From F1-120-MAGs118 sp013360535 (GTDB taxonomy: Bacteria; Planctomycetota; UBA1135; GCA-002686595), in the NCBI GenBank assembly GCA_026647215.1, contig JAPKHC010000007.1, forward strand, positions 62,001 through 126,000: a DNA stretch of 64,000 bases, given 5' to 3'. The translations under genes and the position numbers were made by a program. The notes below the pieces were generated by a model that saw nothing but the letters and a program-made list of their open reading frames with translations, had not been told where the DNA came from and searched no databases. Positions within the stretch are counted from its first letter, which is position 1. Every line of letters begins with the position of its first letter. Below are positions 18,423 to 28,638 of the stretch, one piece after another.

Positions 18423-19304
18423 GTGGCTTCCCTTCGCGACTTGCGCTCACGGATCAAGTCCGTGGGCAACATCAAGCAGATCACGCGCGCCATGGAAATG
18501 GTCGCGACGACGAAGCTGCGCCGTTTCCAGGACAGCGCCGTCTCGTCGCGCCCCTACGCGCGCGAGATCGCGCAGCTCCTCGGGCGGCTCGCCGCCTCGA
18601 TGGGGGACAAGCTCGCCGAACGCCCGGTCTTCCGTCCGGGCGCCGGTGACGAGACCGCGGTGCTGCTCGTCGGCTCCGACCGCGGCCTGTGCGGCGCCTA
18701 CAACTCGCAGCTCTTCGCCTCGCTCGAGCGCTGGCTCGCCGCAAACGGCGACAAGAAGGTGCGCTTCTTCGTGTTCGGCAAGCGCGCCTACCAGTACCTG
18801 CAGAAGCGCGGGTTGCCCATCGAGCGCTACTTCGTCGACCCGCCGCTCGAGAAGGTCGACTACCGCCTCGCGAAGTTCGTCGCCAAGACCATGACGGACG
18901 CGTTCCTTTCGGGCCAGTACCGCGAGGTGCTCGTGCACTACACCGCCTTCGAGTCGATGGCGAAGTACGTGCCGACGACGCTGCCGTTCCTGCCGGTCGA
19001 GGCCCAGGCCGGGAGCGCCGGCGCCGCCGAAGGCGCCGACAGCGACGTGATCCTCGAGCCTTCGGTCGAGCACCTGCTCGACAAGCTCGTGCCGCGCTAC
19101 CTCGAGACGCGCATCCACAACGCGCTGCTCGAGTCGATCACCTCCGAGTACGCCAGTCGCCGCATGGCGATGAAGAACGCCACCGACGCCGCGACCGACA
19201 TGCAGGCTCTCCTGAAGGGGGTCTACAACCGCAAGCGCCAGGAAGGCATCACCAAGGACCTGCTCGACATCGTCGGCGGCGCGGAAGCGCTGCGCGGCAA
19301 GTAA
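18423..19304 (+). CDS. atpG: ATP synthase F1 subunit gamma
   Basis: The 293-residue rotor shaft. The N-terminal helix IKSVGNIKQITRAMEMVATT and the C-terminal helix NRKRQEGITKDLLDIVGGAE form the coiled coil inside the alpha/beta ring. The Rossmann-like middle domain contains VLLVGSDRGLCGAYNSQ. Start is the GTG at 18423. Confidence 0.97.
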   Translation: MASLRDLRSRIKSVGNIKQITRAMEMVATTKLRRFQDSAVSSRPYAREIAQLLGRLAASMGDKLAERPVFRPGAGDETAVLLVGSDRGLCGAYNSQLFASLERWLAANGDKKVRFFVFGKRAYQYLQKRGLPIERYFVDPPLEKVDYRLAKFVAKTMTDAFLSGQYREVLVHYTAFESMAKYVPTTLPFLPVEAQAGSAGAAEGADSDVILEPSVEHLLDKLVPRYLETRIHNALLESITSEYASRRMAMKNATDAATDMQALLKGVYNRKRQEGITKDLLDIVGGAEALRGK

Positions 19305-19351
19305 GAGCCACCCGCGATCCATCAGGGAACAGATCCCCGCGAGACCCGACC

Positions 19352-20803
<1,452 letters not shown>

Positions 20804-20805
20804 CC

Positions 20806-21240
20806 ATGACCGGCGCGCTCACTCTCCGGGTCATCACGCCCGACAGCATCGTGCTCGACGTCCAGGCGAGCTCGGTGCAGTTCCCTGGCGTCGACGGCCT
20901 GATCGGCGTGCTCCCGCGGCACGCCCACATGGTCGCCGCGGTCGACGTGGGGCCGCTCTCCTACGTCGAGAACGGCGCCAAGAAGGGCCTGTTCGTGTCC
21001 TCGGGCTTCGCCGAGGTCAAGGACAACACCCTGCGGGTCGTGTGCGAGGCCGGCGAGCTGCCGGCGGAGATCGACGAGAAGCGTGCGCGCGAGTCCGAGA
21101 AGCGTGCGCGCGAGCGCCTCGCCGCCCCGCGCGGCGTGCGCGAGACCGTCGACGAGCTGCGCGCCGAGGCCGCGCTGCGCCGCGCGATCGCGCGCCTCCA
21201 CGTGCTCGACATGTACGCGCGCGAGCGCGTCCGCTCCTAG
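20806..21240 (+). CDS. atpC: ATP synthase F1 subunit epsilon
   Basis: A 144-residue subunit with the N-terminal beta-sandwich (LRVITPDSIVLDVQASSVQF, GVDGLIGVLPRHAHMVAAV) and a C-terminal helical pair rich in Arg/Glu. It regulates ATP hydrolysis and couples the rotor to the c-ring. It is the last gene of the operon, and a hairpin cluster follows. Confidence 0.95.
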   Translation: MTGALTLRVITPDSIVLDVQASSVQFPGVDGLIGVLPRHAHMVAAVDVGPLSYVENGAKKGLFVSSGFAEVKDNTLRVVCEAGELPAEIDEKRARESEKRARERLAAPRGVRETVDELRAEAALRRAIARLHVLDMYARERVRS

Positions 21241-21279
21241 ATGCGCCCGCGCGGCGCCACAGCGATTCTTCCTTCCCAG

Positions 21280-21345
21280 GCCTGCCGCCCGGTGACCTTC
21301 GCGTCGCCTGCGGCAGGCCGAACCATCGGGGCAGCGCCCCGCTTT
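21280..21345 (+). terminator. Terminator-like hairpins after the atp operon
   Basis: Two stems lie in the 118-base gap after atpC: a 9-bp perfect pair GCCTGCCGC (21280-21288) with GCGGCAGGC (21310-21318), and a compact GGGGC/GCCCC stem (21328-21340) followed by a TTT run (21343-21345). The second resembles an intrinsic terminator but ends just before the aspS start, so it could also act in the aspS leader. Confidence 0.45.
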
Positions 21346-21358
21346 GGAGCCTAGTCGA

Positions 21359-23278
21359 TTGGCCACCGCACCCGCCTGGTGCCGCACCCACACGTGCGGC
21401 GAGCTCCGCAAGTCCCACGAAGGCCAGAGCGTCGTGCTCAACGGCTGGGTCCACGCCCGCCGCGACCTCGGGGGCATCTACTTCCTCGACGTGCGCGACC
21501 GCTACGGCCTGACGCAGGTCGTGGTCGGCGAGGCGCTCGCGGCGACGATCAAGCTCGGGCCTGAGTACGTCGTGTCCGTGCGCGGCAAGGTCGCGGCGCG
21601 CAGCGGCGCCCAGGTCAACAGCGAGCGCGCGACCGGCGAGATCGAGGTCATCGCGGAGGCGCTCGAGGTGCTCTCCAGCTCGCCGCCGCCGCCGATCGAC
21701 CTGACCGGCTCGACCGAGACCGCGCTCGAGACGCGCCTCAAGTACCGCTACATCGACCTGCGTCGCTCGACGATGCAGCGCAACCTCGCGCACCGCTCGC
21801 GCTTCATCAACGCGATGCGCCGCGCCTTCGAGGCGCAGGGCTTCCTCGAGATCGAGACGCCGATCCTGACCAAGGCGACGCCCGAGGGCGCGCGCGACTT
21901 CCTGGTGCCCAGCCGCGTGCACCCGGGCGAGTTCTACGCGCTCCCGCAGTCGCCGCAGATCTTCAAGCAGATCCTGATGGTGGCCGGGCTCGACCGTTAC
22001 TTCCAGGTCGCGCGCTGCTTCCGCGACGAGGACCTGCGCGCCGACCGCCAGCTCGAATTCACGCAGCTCGACATGGAGATGAGCTTCGTCGAGGAAGAGG
22101 GCGTGTTCGCGGCCTGGGAGCGGGTCATGCGCGACACGCTGCGCGATGCGATGGGCATCGAGCTGCCGATCCCGTTCCCGCGCATGCGCTGGGAAGAGGC
22201 GATGGAGCGCTACGGCGTAGACAAGCCCGACCTGCGCTTCGGCCTCGAGCTGCATGCGGTCGACGCGTGGGCGAGCACGTGCGAGTTCAAGGTCTTCCGC
22301 TCGGCCCTCGACGCGGGTGGTCGCGTGATGGGGCTCACCGTCGCCGCGTCGCACAACCTCTCGCGCAAGGACATCACCGAGCTCGAGACGGTCGCCAAGG
22401 GCATCGGCGCGAGCGGCCTCGCGTTCTGGAAGGCCGGCGCCGCCGGTGGTTCCGGCCCGCTGGCAAAGTTCTGCGCGACGCCGGAAGCGGCGAAGGCGCT
22501 GATGGAGGCGATGGGGGCGCAGGAAGGCGACACGTGCCTGTTTGTCGCCGACCGCAAGGCGCTGACGCGCAAGGTGCTCGGCGAGCTGCGCAACCAGCTC
22601 GGCCGCCGCCTCAACCTGATCCCCAAGCCGAGCTCGCCGAACGACCCGGCGCAGTGGCGCTTCACGTGGGTGACGCACTTCCCGCTCTTCGAATACGACG
22701 AGGACGCGGGCCGCCATTTCTCCGCGCACCACCCGTTCACGGCGCCCGAGGACTGGACGCTCGGCGGAGCGATGGAAGGCCGCGAGCCTGACCTCGGCGC
22801 GCTCTCCAGCCGCGCCTACGACCTCGTGCTCAACGGCTGGGAACTCGGCTCCGGCTCGGTCCGCATCCACCGCGCCGACGTGCAGCAGAAGATCTTCTCG
22901 CTGCTCGGCATCGGCCCCGAGGAACAGAAGCGCAAGTTCGGCTTCTTCGTCGACGCGCTCTCGCAGGGCGCGCCGCCGCACGCGGGCTTCGCGATGGGGC
23001 TCGACCGCATCACGGCGCTGACGCTCGGCCTCGACAACATCCGCGACGTGATCGCCTTCCCCAAGACGGCCTCGGCCGTCGACCTGATGTGCGGCGCGCC
23101 GAGCGTGGTCGATCCCGAGCAGCTCGTCGAAGTGCACATCGCGAGCGTGCTGCCGGATGCCGCGGCGACCCCGGCCGTCCCGCCGTCGCCGGTCGTGCCG
23201 ACCTCTCCGACCCTCCCGCATTCGCCGGCGATCCCGACGGTCCCGACGATCCCGACTTCCCCCGAATCCAAGGGCTGA
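21359..23278 (+). CDS. aspS: Aspartyl-tRNA synthetase with proline-rich tail
   Basis: AspRS charges tRNA-Asp. From the TTG at 21359 it is 639 residues; GGAG lies nine bases upstream of that codon, so I prefer it over the TTG at 21344. It has the N-terminal OB anticodon-binding fold (GWVHARRDLGGIYFLDVRD), class II motif 2 (FRDEDLRADRQLEFTQLDME), the bacterial GAD insertion (about residues 290-420) and motif 3 (GFAMGLDRITALTLG). Leu in RRDLGG matches tRNA-Asp-specific enzymes; non-discriminating ones usually have His there. The last 40 or so residues are an unusual Pro/Ser/Thr-rich tail of short SP-xx-P units. The gene follows the atp operon by about 120 bases. Confidence 0.95.
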   Translation: MATAPAWCRTHTCGELRKSHEGQSVVLNGWVHARRDLGGIYFLDVRDRYGLTQVVVGEALAATIKLGPEYVVSVRGKVAARSGAQVNSERATGEIEVIAEALEVLSSSPPPPIDLTGSTETALETRLKYRYIDLRRSTMQRNLAHRSRFINAMRRAFEAQGFLEIETPILTKATPEGARDFLVPSRVHPGEFYALPQSPQIFKQILMVAGLDRYFQVARCFRDEDLRADRQLEFTQLDMEMSFVEEEGVFAAWERVMRDTLRDAMGIELPIPFPRMRWEEAMERYGVDKPDLRFGLELHAVDAWASTCEFKVFRSALDAGGRVMGLTVAASHNLSRKDITELETVAKGIGASGLAFWKAGAAGGSGPLAKFCATPEAAKALMEAMGAQEGDTCLFVADRKALTRKVLGELRNQLGRRLNLIPKPSSPNDPAQWRFTWVTHFPLFEYDEDAGRHFSAHHPFTAPEDWTLGGAMEGREPDLGALSSRAYDLVLNGWELGSGSVRIHRADVQQKIFSLLGIGPEEQKRKFGFFVDALSQGAPPHAGFAMGLDRITALTLGLDNIRDVIAFPKTASAVDLMCGAPSVVDPEQLVEVHIASVLPDAAATPAVPPSPVVPTSPTLPHSPAIPTVPTIPTSPESKG

Positions 23279-23281
23279 TCC

Positions 23282-23326
23282 CCGGCTGGCGCGGGAACGG
23301 GACGGTCCGTATCCTCTGCCAGCCGG
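23282..23326 (+). promoter_or_regulatory. Inverted repeat around a -10-like element upstream of infC
   Basis: CCGGCTGGC (23282-23290) and GCCAGCCGG (23318-23326) are perfect 9-base complements enclosing TATCCT (23310-23315), a plausible -10 of the infC promoter. The stem could be the aspS terminator or an operator or leader structure. I see no good -35 element. Confidence 0.35.
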
Positions 23327-23368
23327 CGCCCCCAAAGCTCTCCCGAAAAAAGGTCTCCAAGGAACTAC

Positions 23369-23875
23369 GTGTCCTCCCGCAACTTCCGAGTCAACCGCCA
23401 GATCCGCGTCCCTCAGGTCCGCCTGATCGACCACAACGGGGAACAGGTCGGCATCGTCAACACCGACGATGCGCGTCGCCGCGCCGATGAGGCCGGGCTC
23501 GACCTCGTCGAGGTCAGCCCGACGGCCGAACCGCCGGTGTGCCGCATCCTCGACTTCGGCAAGTTCAAGTACGAGCAGCGCAAGAAGGAAAAGGGCGGCT
23601 CGAAGGGCCACGCGGGCGGCATGAAGGAGCTGCGCGTGCGTCCGATGATCGACAAGCACGACCTCGACTACCGCATCAAGCAGGGGCGCGGGTTCCTCGA
23701 GGAGGGCCACAAGGTGCAGGTGGTGTGCGTGTTCCGCGGCCGCCAGATGGACCACCCCGAGCACGGCCACCGCGTCATGGCGGAGGTCGCGGAGGCGCTG
23801 GCCGACCTGTCGAAGATCGAGTCGAGCCCCAAGCTGCTCGGACGGCGCATGACGATGCTGCTCGCCCACAAGTAG
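23369..23875 (+). CDS. infC: Translation initiation factor IF-3
   Basis: IF-3 binds the 30S subunit, prevents premature joining of 50S and checks the start codon. The 168-residue protein has the N-terminal domain (RVNRQIRVPQVRLIDHNGEQ), the basic linker (FKYEQRKKEKGG) and the C-terminal domain (IDKHDLDYRIKQGRGFLEEG). It starts at a GTG with a good ribosome binding site (AAGGA, five bases away). Many bacteria use a rare AUU start for autoregulation; that is not the case here. rpmI and rplT follow, the usual infC cluster. Confidence 0.97.
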   Translation: MSSRNFRVNRQIRVPQVRLIDHNGEQVGIVNTDDARRRADEAGLDLVEVSPTAEPPVCRILDFGKFKYEQRKKEKGGSKGHAGGMKELRVRPMIDKHDLDYRIKQGRGFLEEGHKVQVVCVFRGRQMDHPEHGHRVMAEVAEALADLSKIESSPKLLGRRMTMLLAHK

Positions 23876-23982
23876 GGCGAGCACGGGCCGCTGCGCTTCG
23901 CCAGTGACCCTCCACGGCGCCCCGTCGGGGCCAAAAAAAGAAAAAAATCTCGCGTTCTGGCCGCTCGGCGGGCGCCCGAGGC

Positions 23983-24010
23983 TTGCAAGGAGCCCGGTGA
24001 TCGCTAGTCT
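23983..24010 (+). promoter_or_regulatory. Promoter upstream of rpmI-rplT
   Basis: A -35-like TTGCAA (23983-23988) and a -10-like TAGTCT (24005-24010) are 16 bases apart, 50 bases before the rpmI start. They lie in the 185-base infC-rpmI gap, which also has a short A-rich run at 23933-23947. They would let the L35/L20 pair be transcribed separately from infC. Confidence 0.45.
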
Positions 24011-24060
24011 ATTCGGCCCTCGAATCGCTCCCGGGCGCGTCAGCTCCGGAGACACTCCCA

Positions 24061-24255
24061 ATGCCCAAGCAGAAGTCCAAAGGCGCCGTCAAGAAGCGCT
24101 TCCGTATCTCCAAGAACGGCAAGGCCGTGTGCAGCCACCCCGACCGTGGCCACGGACATGCCCCGTTCAGCGGTGAGACCGGTCGTCGCCTGCGCCGTCG
24201 CATGGTGCTCAACAAGACCTGGTCTGAGCTCGTGCGCAACATGATCGGAAAGTGA
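24061..24255 (+). CDS. rpmI: 50S ribosomal protein L35
   Basis: A 64-residue basic protein with the L35 pattern: PKQKSKGAVKKRFRISKNGK at the N-terminus and RRLRRRMVLNKTW near the C-terminus. It is followed by rplT after seven bases, the conserved L35-L20 order. Confidence 0.96.
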   Translation: MPKQKSKGAVKKRFRISKNGKAVCSHPDRGHGHAPFSGETGRRLRRRMVLNKTWSELVRNMIGK

Positions 24256-24262
24256 CAGCACC

Positions 24263-24634
24263 ATGGTCCGCTCTACCTACGGTCCCCCCAGTCGTCAGAA
24301 GCGCAATCGCCGTCTCAAGCTCGCCAAGGGCTACTGGGGCGGCCGGCATCGCCTGTGGCGCACCGTCGCGGAAACGCTGACGCGCGCCTGGGCCTACTCC
24401 ACGGCCCACCGTCGCCTCAAGAAGCGCGACTTCCGTTCGATGTGGATCGTCCGCATCGGCGCGGCCTGCCAGATGCGCGGCCTGCCGTACTCGCAGTTCA
24501 TCGACGGCCTGAACAAGGCCGGCATCGTGCTGAACCGCAAGAACCTCGCCGAGCTCGCGATCCACGACCCGCTGGCCTTCGACAAGCTCGTCGAAGAGGC
24601 CAAGGGCGCGCGCGCTGCGGCCGTCAGCGCCTGA
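24263..24634 (+). CDS. rplT: 50S ribosomal protein L20
   Basis: A 123-residue protein with the typical basic N-terminal extension (RNRRLKLAKGYWGGRHRLWR) and the globular domain ending in NRKNLAELAIHDPLAFDKLV. L20 is an early 50S assembly protein and in many bacteria represses its own operon. No clear L20 operator fold is visible here. Confidence 0.96.
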   Translation: MVRSTYGPPSRQKRNRRLKLAKGYWGGRHRLWRTVAETLTRAWAYSTAHRRLKKRDFRSMWIVRIGAACQMRGLPYSQFIDGLNKAGIVLNRKNLAELAIHDPLAFDKLVEEAKGARAAAVSA

Positions 24635-24677
24635 GGCACGCCCCGCGTAGCCCCGCGCTCCAACTTTCGTTCTGATG

Positions 24678-24707
24678 ACGGCCCGGTCCTCCGGGCCGTT
24701 GTCGTTT
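24678..24707 (+). terminator. Intrinsic terminator after rplT
   Basis: ACGGCCCGG (24678-24686) pairs perfectly with CCGGGCCGT (24691-24699) around a four-base loop and is followed by a T-rich stretch (24699-24707). It closes the infC-rpmI-rplT unit, so pheS probably has its own promoter in the short remaining gap or depends on read-through. Confidence 0.65.
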
Positions 24708-24727
24708 CCGCAGCACCGCGAGGCAGC

Positions 24728-26164
24728 ATGCAAGAGATCTACCCCGACGATCAGGTCCTTCAGTCGACCTACGGCGCGCTTGAGTTGATCAGGCAAGCCG
24801 CGAGCGCATCCATCTGCGGTCTTACCGCGGAGGCGGTTAGCACGTTCCGGTTCCGCTTGTCGGAACTTCTTGGCGTCGCCGGAGTGAGGCGATTGGAGAC
24901 CGATCCGGCAGGCGAGATCGCGCGAGCACAGATCAACGGGTACGACAATGCGTCCCTGCCCGAACGTGTGCGCGGCGAGCTCCGTCCGTTGATGTCCGTA
25001 TATGTCCTGCTCGTGCCCGCGATCGAGAAGCTCCAAGATGCGCGACGTTTGATCAGGATCTCGGAGGCAGAGCTCGATCTGCTGAGCCAGCCGCTTGCTC
25101 GGGAACTCAAGGGCATCGAAGCACGACTGACTGGAATCTTGGAGCACGTGGCGGCGTGGTGTCTTGAGTACTCCGACCATCGAGACACAGAGACCTTGGA
25201 GGAGTTCAACAACGACCTGGCACGGATCGATGCAGATCTCCGCCGTCAAAGCCGAAAGATCGGAGACCTCCCTCGCGAAGCGCGGAGGGAACCTGGTGCT
25301 CTCATCAACGCAATGCTGGCGCTCGTCGGAGCCGTGAAGTGCGTGAGCGACGAAAGCTCGCGACGCTCGCGTGCGAGTCGGCAGAGCGCTGCGCAGGACT
25401 ATCAGAGCTTCGACGCCACGCTGCCGGCGCCGAAGCTCGAGGCGGGGTCGCTGCATCCGATCACGCGCGTGACGCGCGAGCTCGAGGACCTGTTCACGTC
25501 GATGGGCTGGAGCGTGCTCGACGGCCCCGAGGTCGAGACCGAGTTCCACAACTTCGACGCGCTCAACATCTCGGGTGACCATCCGGCGCGCGACACGATG
25601 GACACGTTCTGGGTGAAGACCGCGCCCGGCGCGCAACGGCTCGTGATGCGCACGCACACCTCGCCCGTGCAGGTGCGCGCGATGAAGCGCCTCAAGCCGC
25701 CGTTCCGCGCGATCGTGCCCGGCAAGGTGTTCCGCAACGAGGCCGTCGACGCGAGCCACGAGCACACGTTCCACCAGATGGAGGGGCTCGTCATCGACAA
25801 GGACATTTCCGTCGGCCACCTGATCGGCGCGATGAAGACGCTCCTGCGCGGCATCTTCGGCCGCGAGATCGAGATCCGCCTGCGCCCGGGCTACTTCCCG
25901 TTCGTCGAGCCCGGCTTCGAGCTCGACGCGCGCTGCCCGTTTTGCAAGGAGGGCTGCAGCGTGTGCAAGCGCTCGACGTGGATCGAGCTGCTCCCCTGCG
26001 GCATGGTGCATCCCAACGTGCTGAAGTCGGGCGGCATCGATCCCGAGCAGTGGACCGGTTTCGCCTTCGGGCTCGGGCTCTCGCGCCTCGTGATGTTGCG
26101 CTTTGGCATCGACGACGTGCGTCAGCTGCTCGGCGGCGACGTGCGCTTCCTGGAGCAGTTCTGA
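24728..26164 (+). CDS. pheS: Phenylalanyl-tRNA synthetase alpha subunit with atypical N-terminal region
   Basis: PheS is the catalytic alpha subunit of the (alpha-beta)2 enzyme. Residues from about 228 onward are a normal catalytic domain: GSLHPITRVTRELEDLF, class II motif 2 at KVFRNEAVDASHEHTFHQME, and GFAFGLGLSRLVMLRFGI. The protein is 478 residues where about 340 is usual. The first 225 or so do not show the standard tRNA-binding coiled-coil pattern and I cannot assign them to a family. They are also richer in codons such as CTT, TTG and AGG than the neighbours. Sampled 60-base lines are about 60-62% GC there against about 67% in the catalytic part. A gene fusion, recombination or assembly chimera are all possible. 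Confidence 0.88.
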   Translation: MQEIYPDDQVLQSTYGALELIRQAASASICGLTAEAVSTFRFRLSELLGVAGVRRLETDPAGEIARAQINGYDNASLPERVRGELRPLMSVYVLLVPAIEKLQDARRLIRISEAELDLLSQPLARELKGIEARLTGILEHVAAWCLEYSDHRDTETLEEFNNDLARIDADLRRQSRKIGDLPREARREPGALINAMLALVGAVKCVSDESSRRSRASRQSAAQDYQSFDATLPAPKLEAGSLHPITRVTRELEDLFTSMGWSVLDGPEVETEFHNFDALNISGDHPARDTMDTFWVKTAPGAQRLVMRTHTSPVQVRAMKRLKPPFRAIVPGKVFRNEAVDASHEHTFHQMEGLVIDKDISVGHLIGAMKTLLRGIFGREIEIRLRPGYFPFVEPGFELDARCPFCKEGCSVCKRSTWIELLPCGMVHPNVLKSGGIDPEQWTGFAFGLGLSRLVMLRFGIDDVRQLLGGDVRFLEQF

Positions 26165-26166
26165 CC

Positions 26167-28584
26167 ATGAAACTGAGCTACCGCTGGCTCGCGCGACACG
26201 TCGACCTGACGGGCGCGTGCGCTGTCGACATCGCCAAGGAACTGACGCTCTCGACCGCCGAGGTCGAAGGTGTCGAAGCGTTCTTGCCGCACCTCTCCGA
26301 CGTGACGATCGGGCACGTGCTCGAGCGCGACAAGCACCCCGACGCGGACAAGCTGTCGGTGTGCAAGGTCGACGTCGGCGCCGGAGAGCCGCTGCAGATC
26401 GTGTGCGGAGCGCCGAACGTGCGTGCGGGGCTGGTCGTCGCCGTCGCGACCGCGGGCACGGCGCTGCCGGGCGACTTCAAGATCAAGAAGTCGAAGATCC
26501 GCGGCGTCGAGTCGAACGGGATGATCTGTTCGGAGCGTGAGCTCGGGCTTGGGCAAGAGCACGACGGCATCTGGGAATTGCCCGCGGGACTGAAGGTCGG
26601 CGCGCGTGTCGCGGATGCGCTCGGCCTCGCCGACTGGGTGATCGAGATCGACAACAAGTCGGTCACGCACCGGCCGGACCTGTGGGGGCACCGCGGCATC
26701 GCAAGCGAACTCGCCGCGATCCTGCGCCGCCCGCTCAAGCCGCTCGACCTCACGCTGCCCACGCTCGGAACGGGCCCGGCATGTCCGGTGCGTATCGAGA
26801 GCGACGCGTGCTCGCGCTACATGGCGCTCGTCGTCGAAGGCGCGCGCGCGACGAAGAGCCCGCTGTGGCTGAAGAGCCTCTTGCTCGCCGTCGGCCAGCG
26901 GCCGCTCGACCTGCTCGTGGACCTGTCGAACTTCGTGATGCTCGACCTCGGGCAGCCCAACCATCTGTTCGACGCGCGCAAGATCGGCCCGCAGGGCATC
27001 GTCGTGCGCAAGGCGCGCGCGGGTGAGACGCTGAAGACGCTCGACGAGCTCGAGCGCAAGCTTGGGGACACGGACCTGCTCATCTGCAACGGCGACGAGC
27101 CCGTCGCGCTCGCCGGAATCATGGGCGGCGACGGTTCGAAGGTCGAAGGCGACACGTCGCGCCTCGTGCTCGAAGTTGCCGCGTTCCATGCGCCGACCGT
27201 GCGCCGCACGTCGTCGCGGCTCGCGCTGCGCACCGACGCTTCGGCGCGTTTCGAGAAGACGCTCGATCCCGAGCTCGTCCCGAAGGCCGCCGCGCACTTG
27301 GTCCGACTGCTGCAGGCCGAACAGCCAGAAGTGCGCATCGCGGCGCCGGTCACCGACGTCGGCACGTGGAAGAGCGCGGCCAAGACGATCCGCCTGCGGG
27401 GCTCGCGCGTGCGCCAGTTGCTCGGCGCGCCGATCGACGACTCTGGCGTCACCGACATTCTCGTGCGGCTGGGATTTGGCGTGAAGCCCGCGGGCGACGC
27501 GCTCGAGGTCAGCGTGCCTTCGATCCGCGCGACGAAGGACATCGGAATCGAGCAGGACCTCGTCGAGGAAGTCGGCCGCATCTTCCGCTACGGCAACGTC
27601 CCTGAGCAGCCGCTGGTCGGCGCGCTCGTGCCGCCGCCGCGCGACGAACGCCGCCGCATCGTGCGTGCAATCGAGGATCGCCTCGCGGGCAGCGCACGCT
27701 TCCGCCAGCAGATCAGCTACTCGTTCGTTCCGGACACGCTCGTCGAGAAGCTCTCGATGAACGCGGTCGAGCACGTGCAAGTGCTCAATCCGATCACCGA
27801 CGGCGCGTCGCGCGTGCGGCGCAGCGTCGCGACGAGCCTGCTCGCGCTGCTCGAGCCCAATCGGCGACGCGCGGGCGAAGTGCGGCTCTTCGAAGTCGGC
27901 AAGGGCTACGTGCCGCAGGACGGCGACGAGCCGAAGGAGCTGCACGAAGTGGCGCTCGCGCTCGCGCGGCCGGCGCGCGCCAAGGACGCGCGCTTCGACG
28001 ACAACGCCTTGAGCGAGCTCGAGAGCGTTGTCGAGGACCTCGTGCGTTCGCTCGGCCTCGAGGCGACGAAGTTCGTGCGCTGCGAGGCGGCGCCGGCGTG
28101 GGCACATCCCGGCCGAGCCGTTGCGCTGCGTTTCGGCGAGGCAGCGGAGGACGCGGGCGTCGTCGCGATGCTCGAGCCGGGTCTCGCGCGTGCGCTCGGG
28201 CTCGCGGGCGAACTCGAGAACGACGTCGCGGTCGCGCTCGTGTCGATCGACGCGCTGCTCGGCGCCCCCGTGCGCGCGCGGCGCTACACGCCCGTGCCGC
28301 AGTTCCCCGCGACCCGCGTCGACGTGGCGCTCGCGCTGCCGGAAGAACGGCCCGCGGGCGAGGTCAAGGCCAAGCTCGAGGCCTGCGGCAAGGGCCTCGT
28401 CGCCGGGCTGGAGCTGTTCGACGTGTACGCGGGCGAGCGCCTCGGCGCCGGCCGCAAGTCGCTCGCCTGGCACGTCACGCTGCAGGCCGCCGACCGCACC
28501 CTGAACGAGGCGGACGTCAAGAAGTTCCTCGAGCGCGTCGAGCGCGCCGCGGGCGAACTGGGCGGCGAGTTGCGGCGGGAGTAG
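26167..28584 (+). CDS. pheT: Phenylalanyl-tRNA synthetase beta subunit
   Basis: An 805-residue beta subunit. It has the N-terminal EMAP/OB tRNA-binding domain (HPDADKLSVCKVDVG and LPGDFKIKKSKIRGVESNGM), B3/B4 editing domain segments (NKSVTHRPDLWGHRGIASEL), the B5 and inactive synthetase-like core (IGIEQDLVEEVGRIFRYGNV) and the C-terminal anticodon-binding FDX-ACB domain. Start ATG lies two bases after the pheS stop, so the two subunits are co-translated. It looks full length and ordinary, unlike PheS. Confidence 0.96.
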   Translation: MKLSYRWLARHVDLTGACAVDIAKELTLSTAEVEGVEAFLPHLSDVTIGHVLERDKHPDADKLSVCKVDVGAGEPLQIVCGAPNVRAGLVVAVATAGTALPGDFKIKKSKIRGVESNGMICSERELGLGQEHDGIWELPAGLKVGARVADALGLADWVIEIDNKSVTHRPDLWGHRGIASELAAILRRPLKPLDLTLPTLGTGPACPVRIESDACSRYMALVVEGARATKSPLWLKSLLLAVGQRPLDLLVDLSNFVMLDLGQPNHLFDARKIGPQGIVVRKARAGETLKTLDELERKLGDTDLLICNGDEPVALAGIMGGDGSKVEGDTSRLVLEVAAFHAPTVRRTSSRLALRTDASARFEKTLDPELVPKAAAHLVRLLQAEQPEVRIAAPVTDVGTWKSAAKTIRLRGSRVRQLLGAPIDDSGVTDILVRLGFGVKPAGDALEVSVPSIRATKDIGIEQDLVEEVGRIFRYGNVPEQPLVGALVPPPRDERRRIVRAIEDRLAGSARFRQQISYSFVPDTLVEKLSMNAVEHVQVLNPITDGASRVRRSVATSLLALLEPNRRRAGEVRLFEVGKGYVPQDGDEPKELHEVALALARPARAKDARFDDNALSELESVVEDLVRSLGLEATKFVRCEAAPAWAHPGRAVALRFGEAAEDAGVVAMLEPGLARALGLAGELENDVAVALVSIDALLGAPVRARRYTPVPQFPATRVDVALALPEERPAGEVKAKLEACGKGLVAGLELFDVYAGERLGAGRKSLAWHVTLQAADRTLNEADVKKFLERVERAAGELGGELRRE

Positions 28585-28638
28585 AGTTCGGATGGGGGGC
28601 GCGCCGAAGAAGCCGCTCCCCGACGCTCCCGCCAGCCC

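Noticed and set aside
23919..23947. A GCCCC/GGGGC hairpin followed by A-runs after infC
   Set aside because: A terminator on the plus strand needs T after the stem. The A-run would be a T-run only before the stem on the other strand, where no gene ends.
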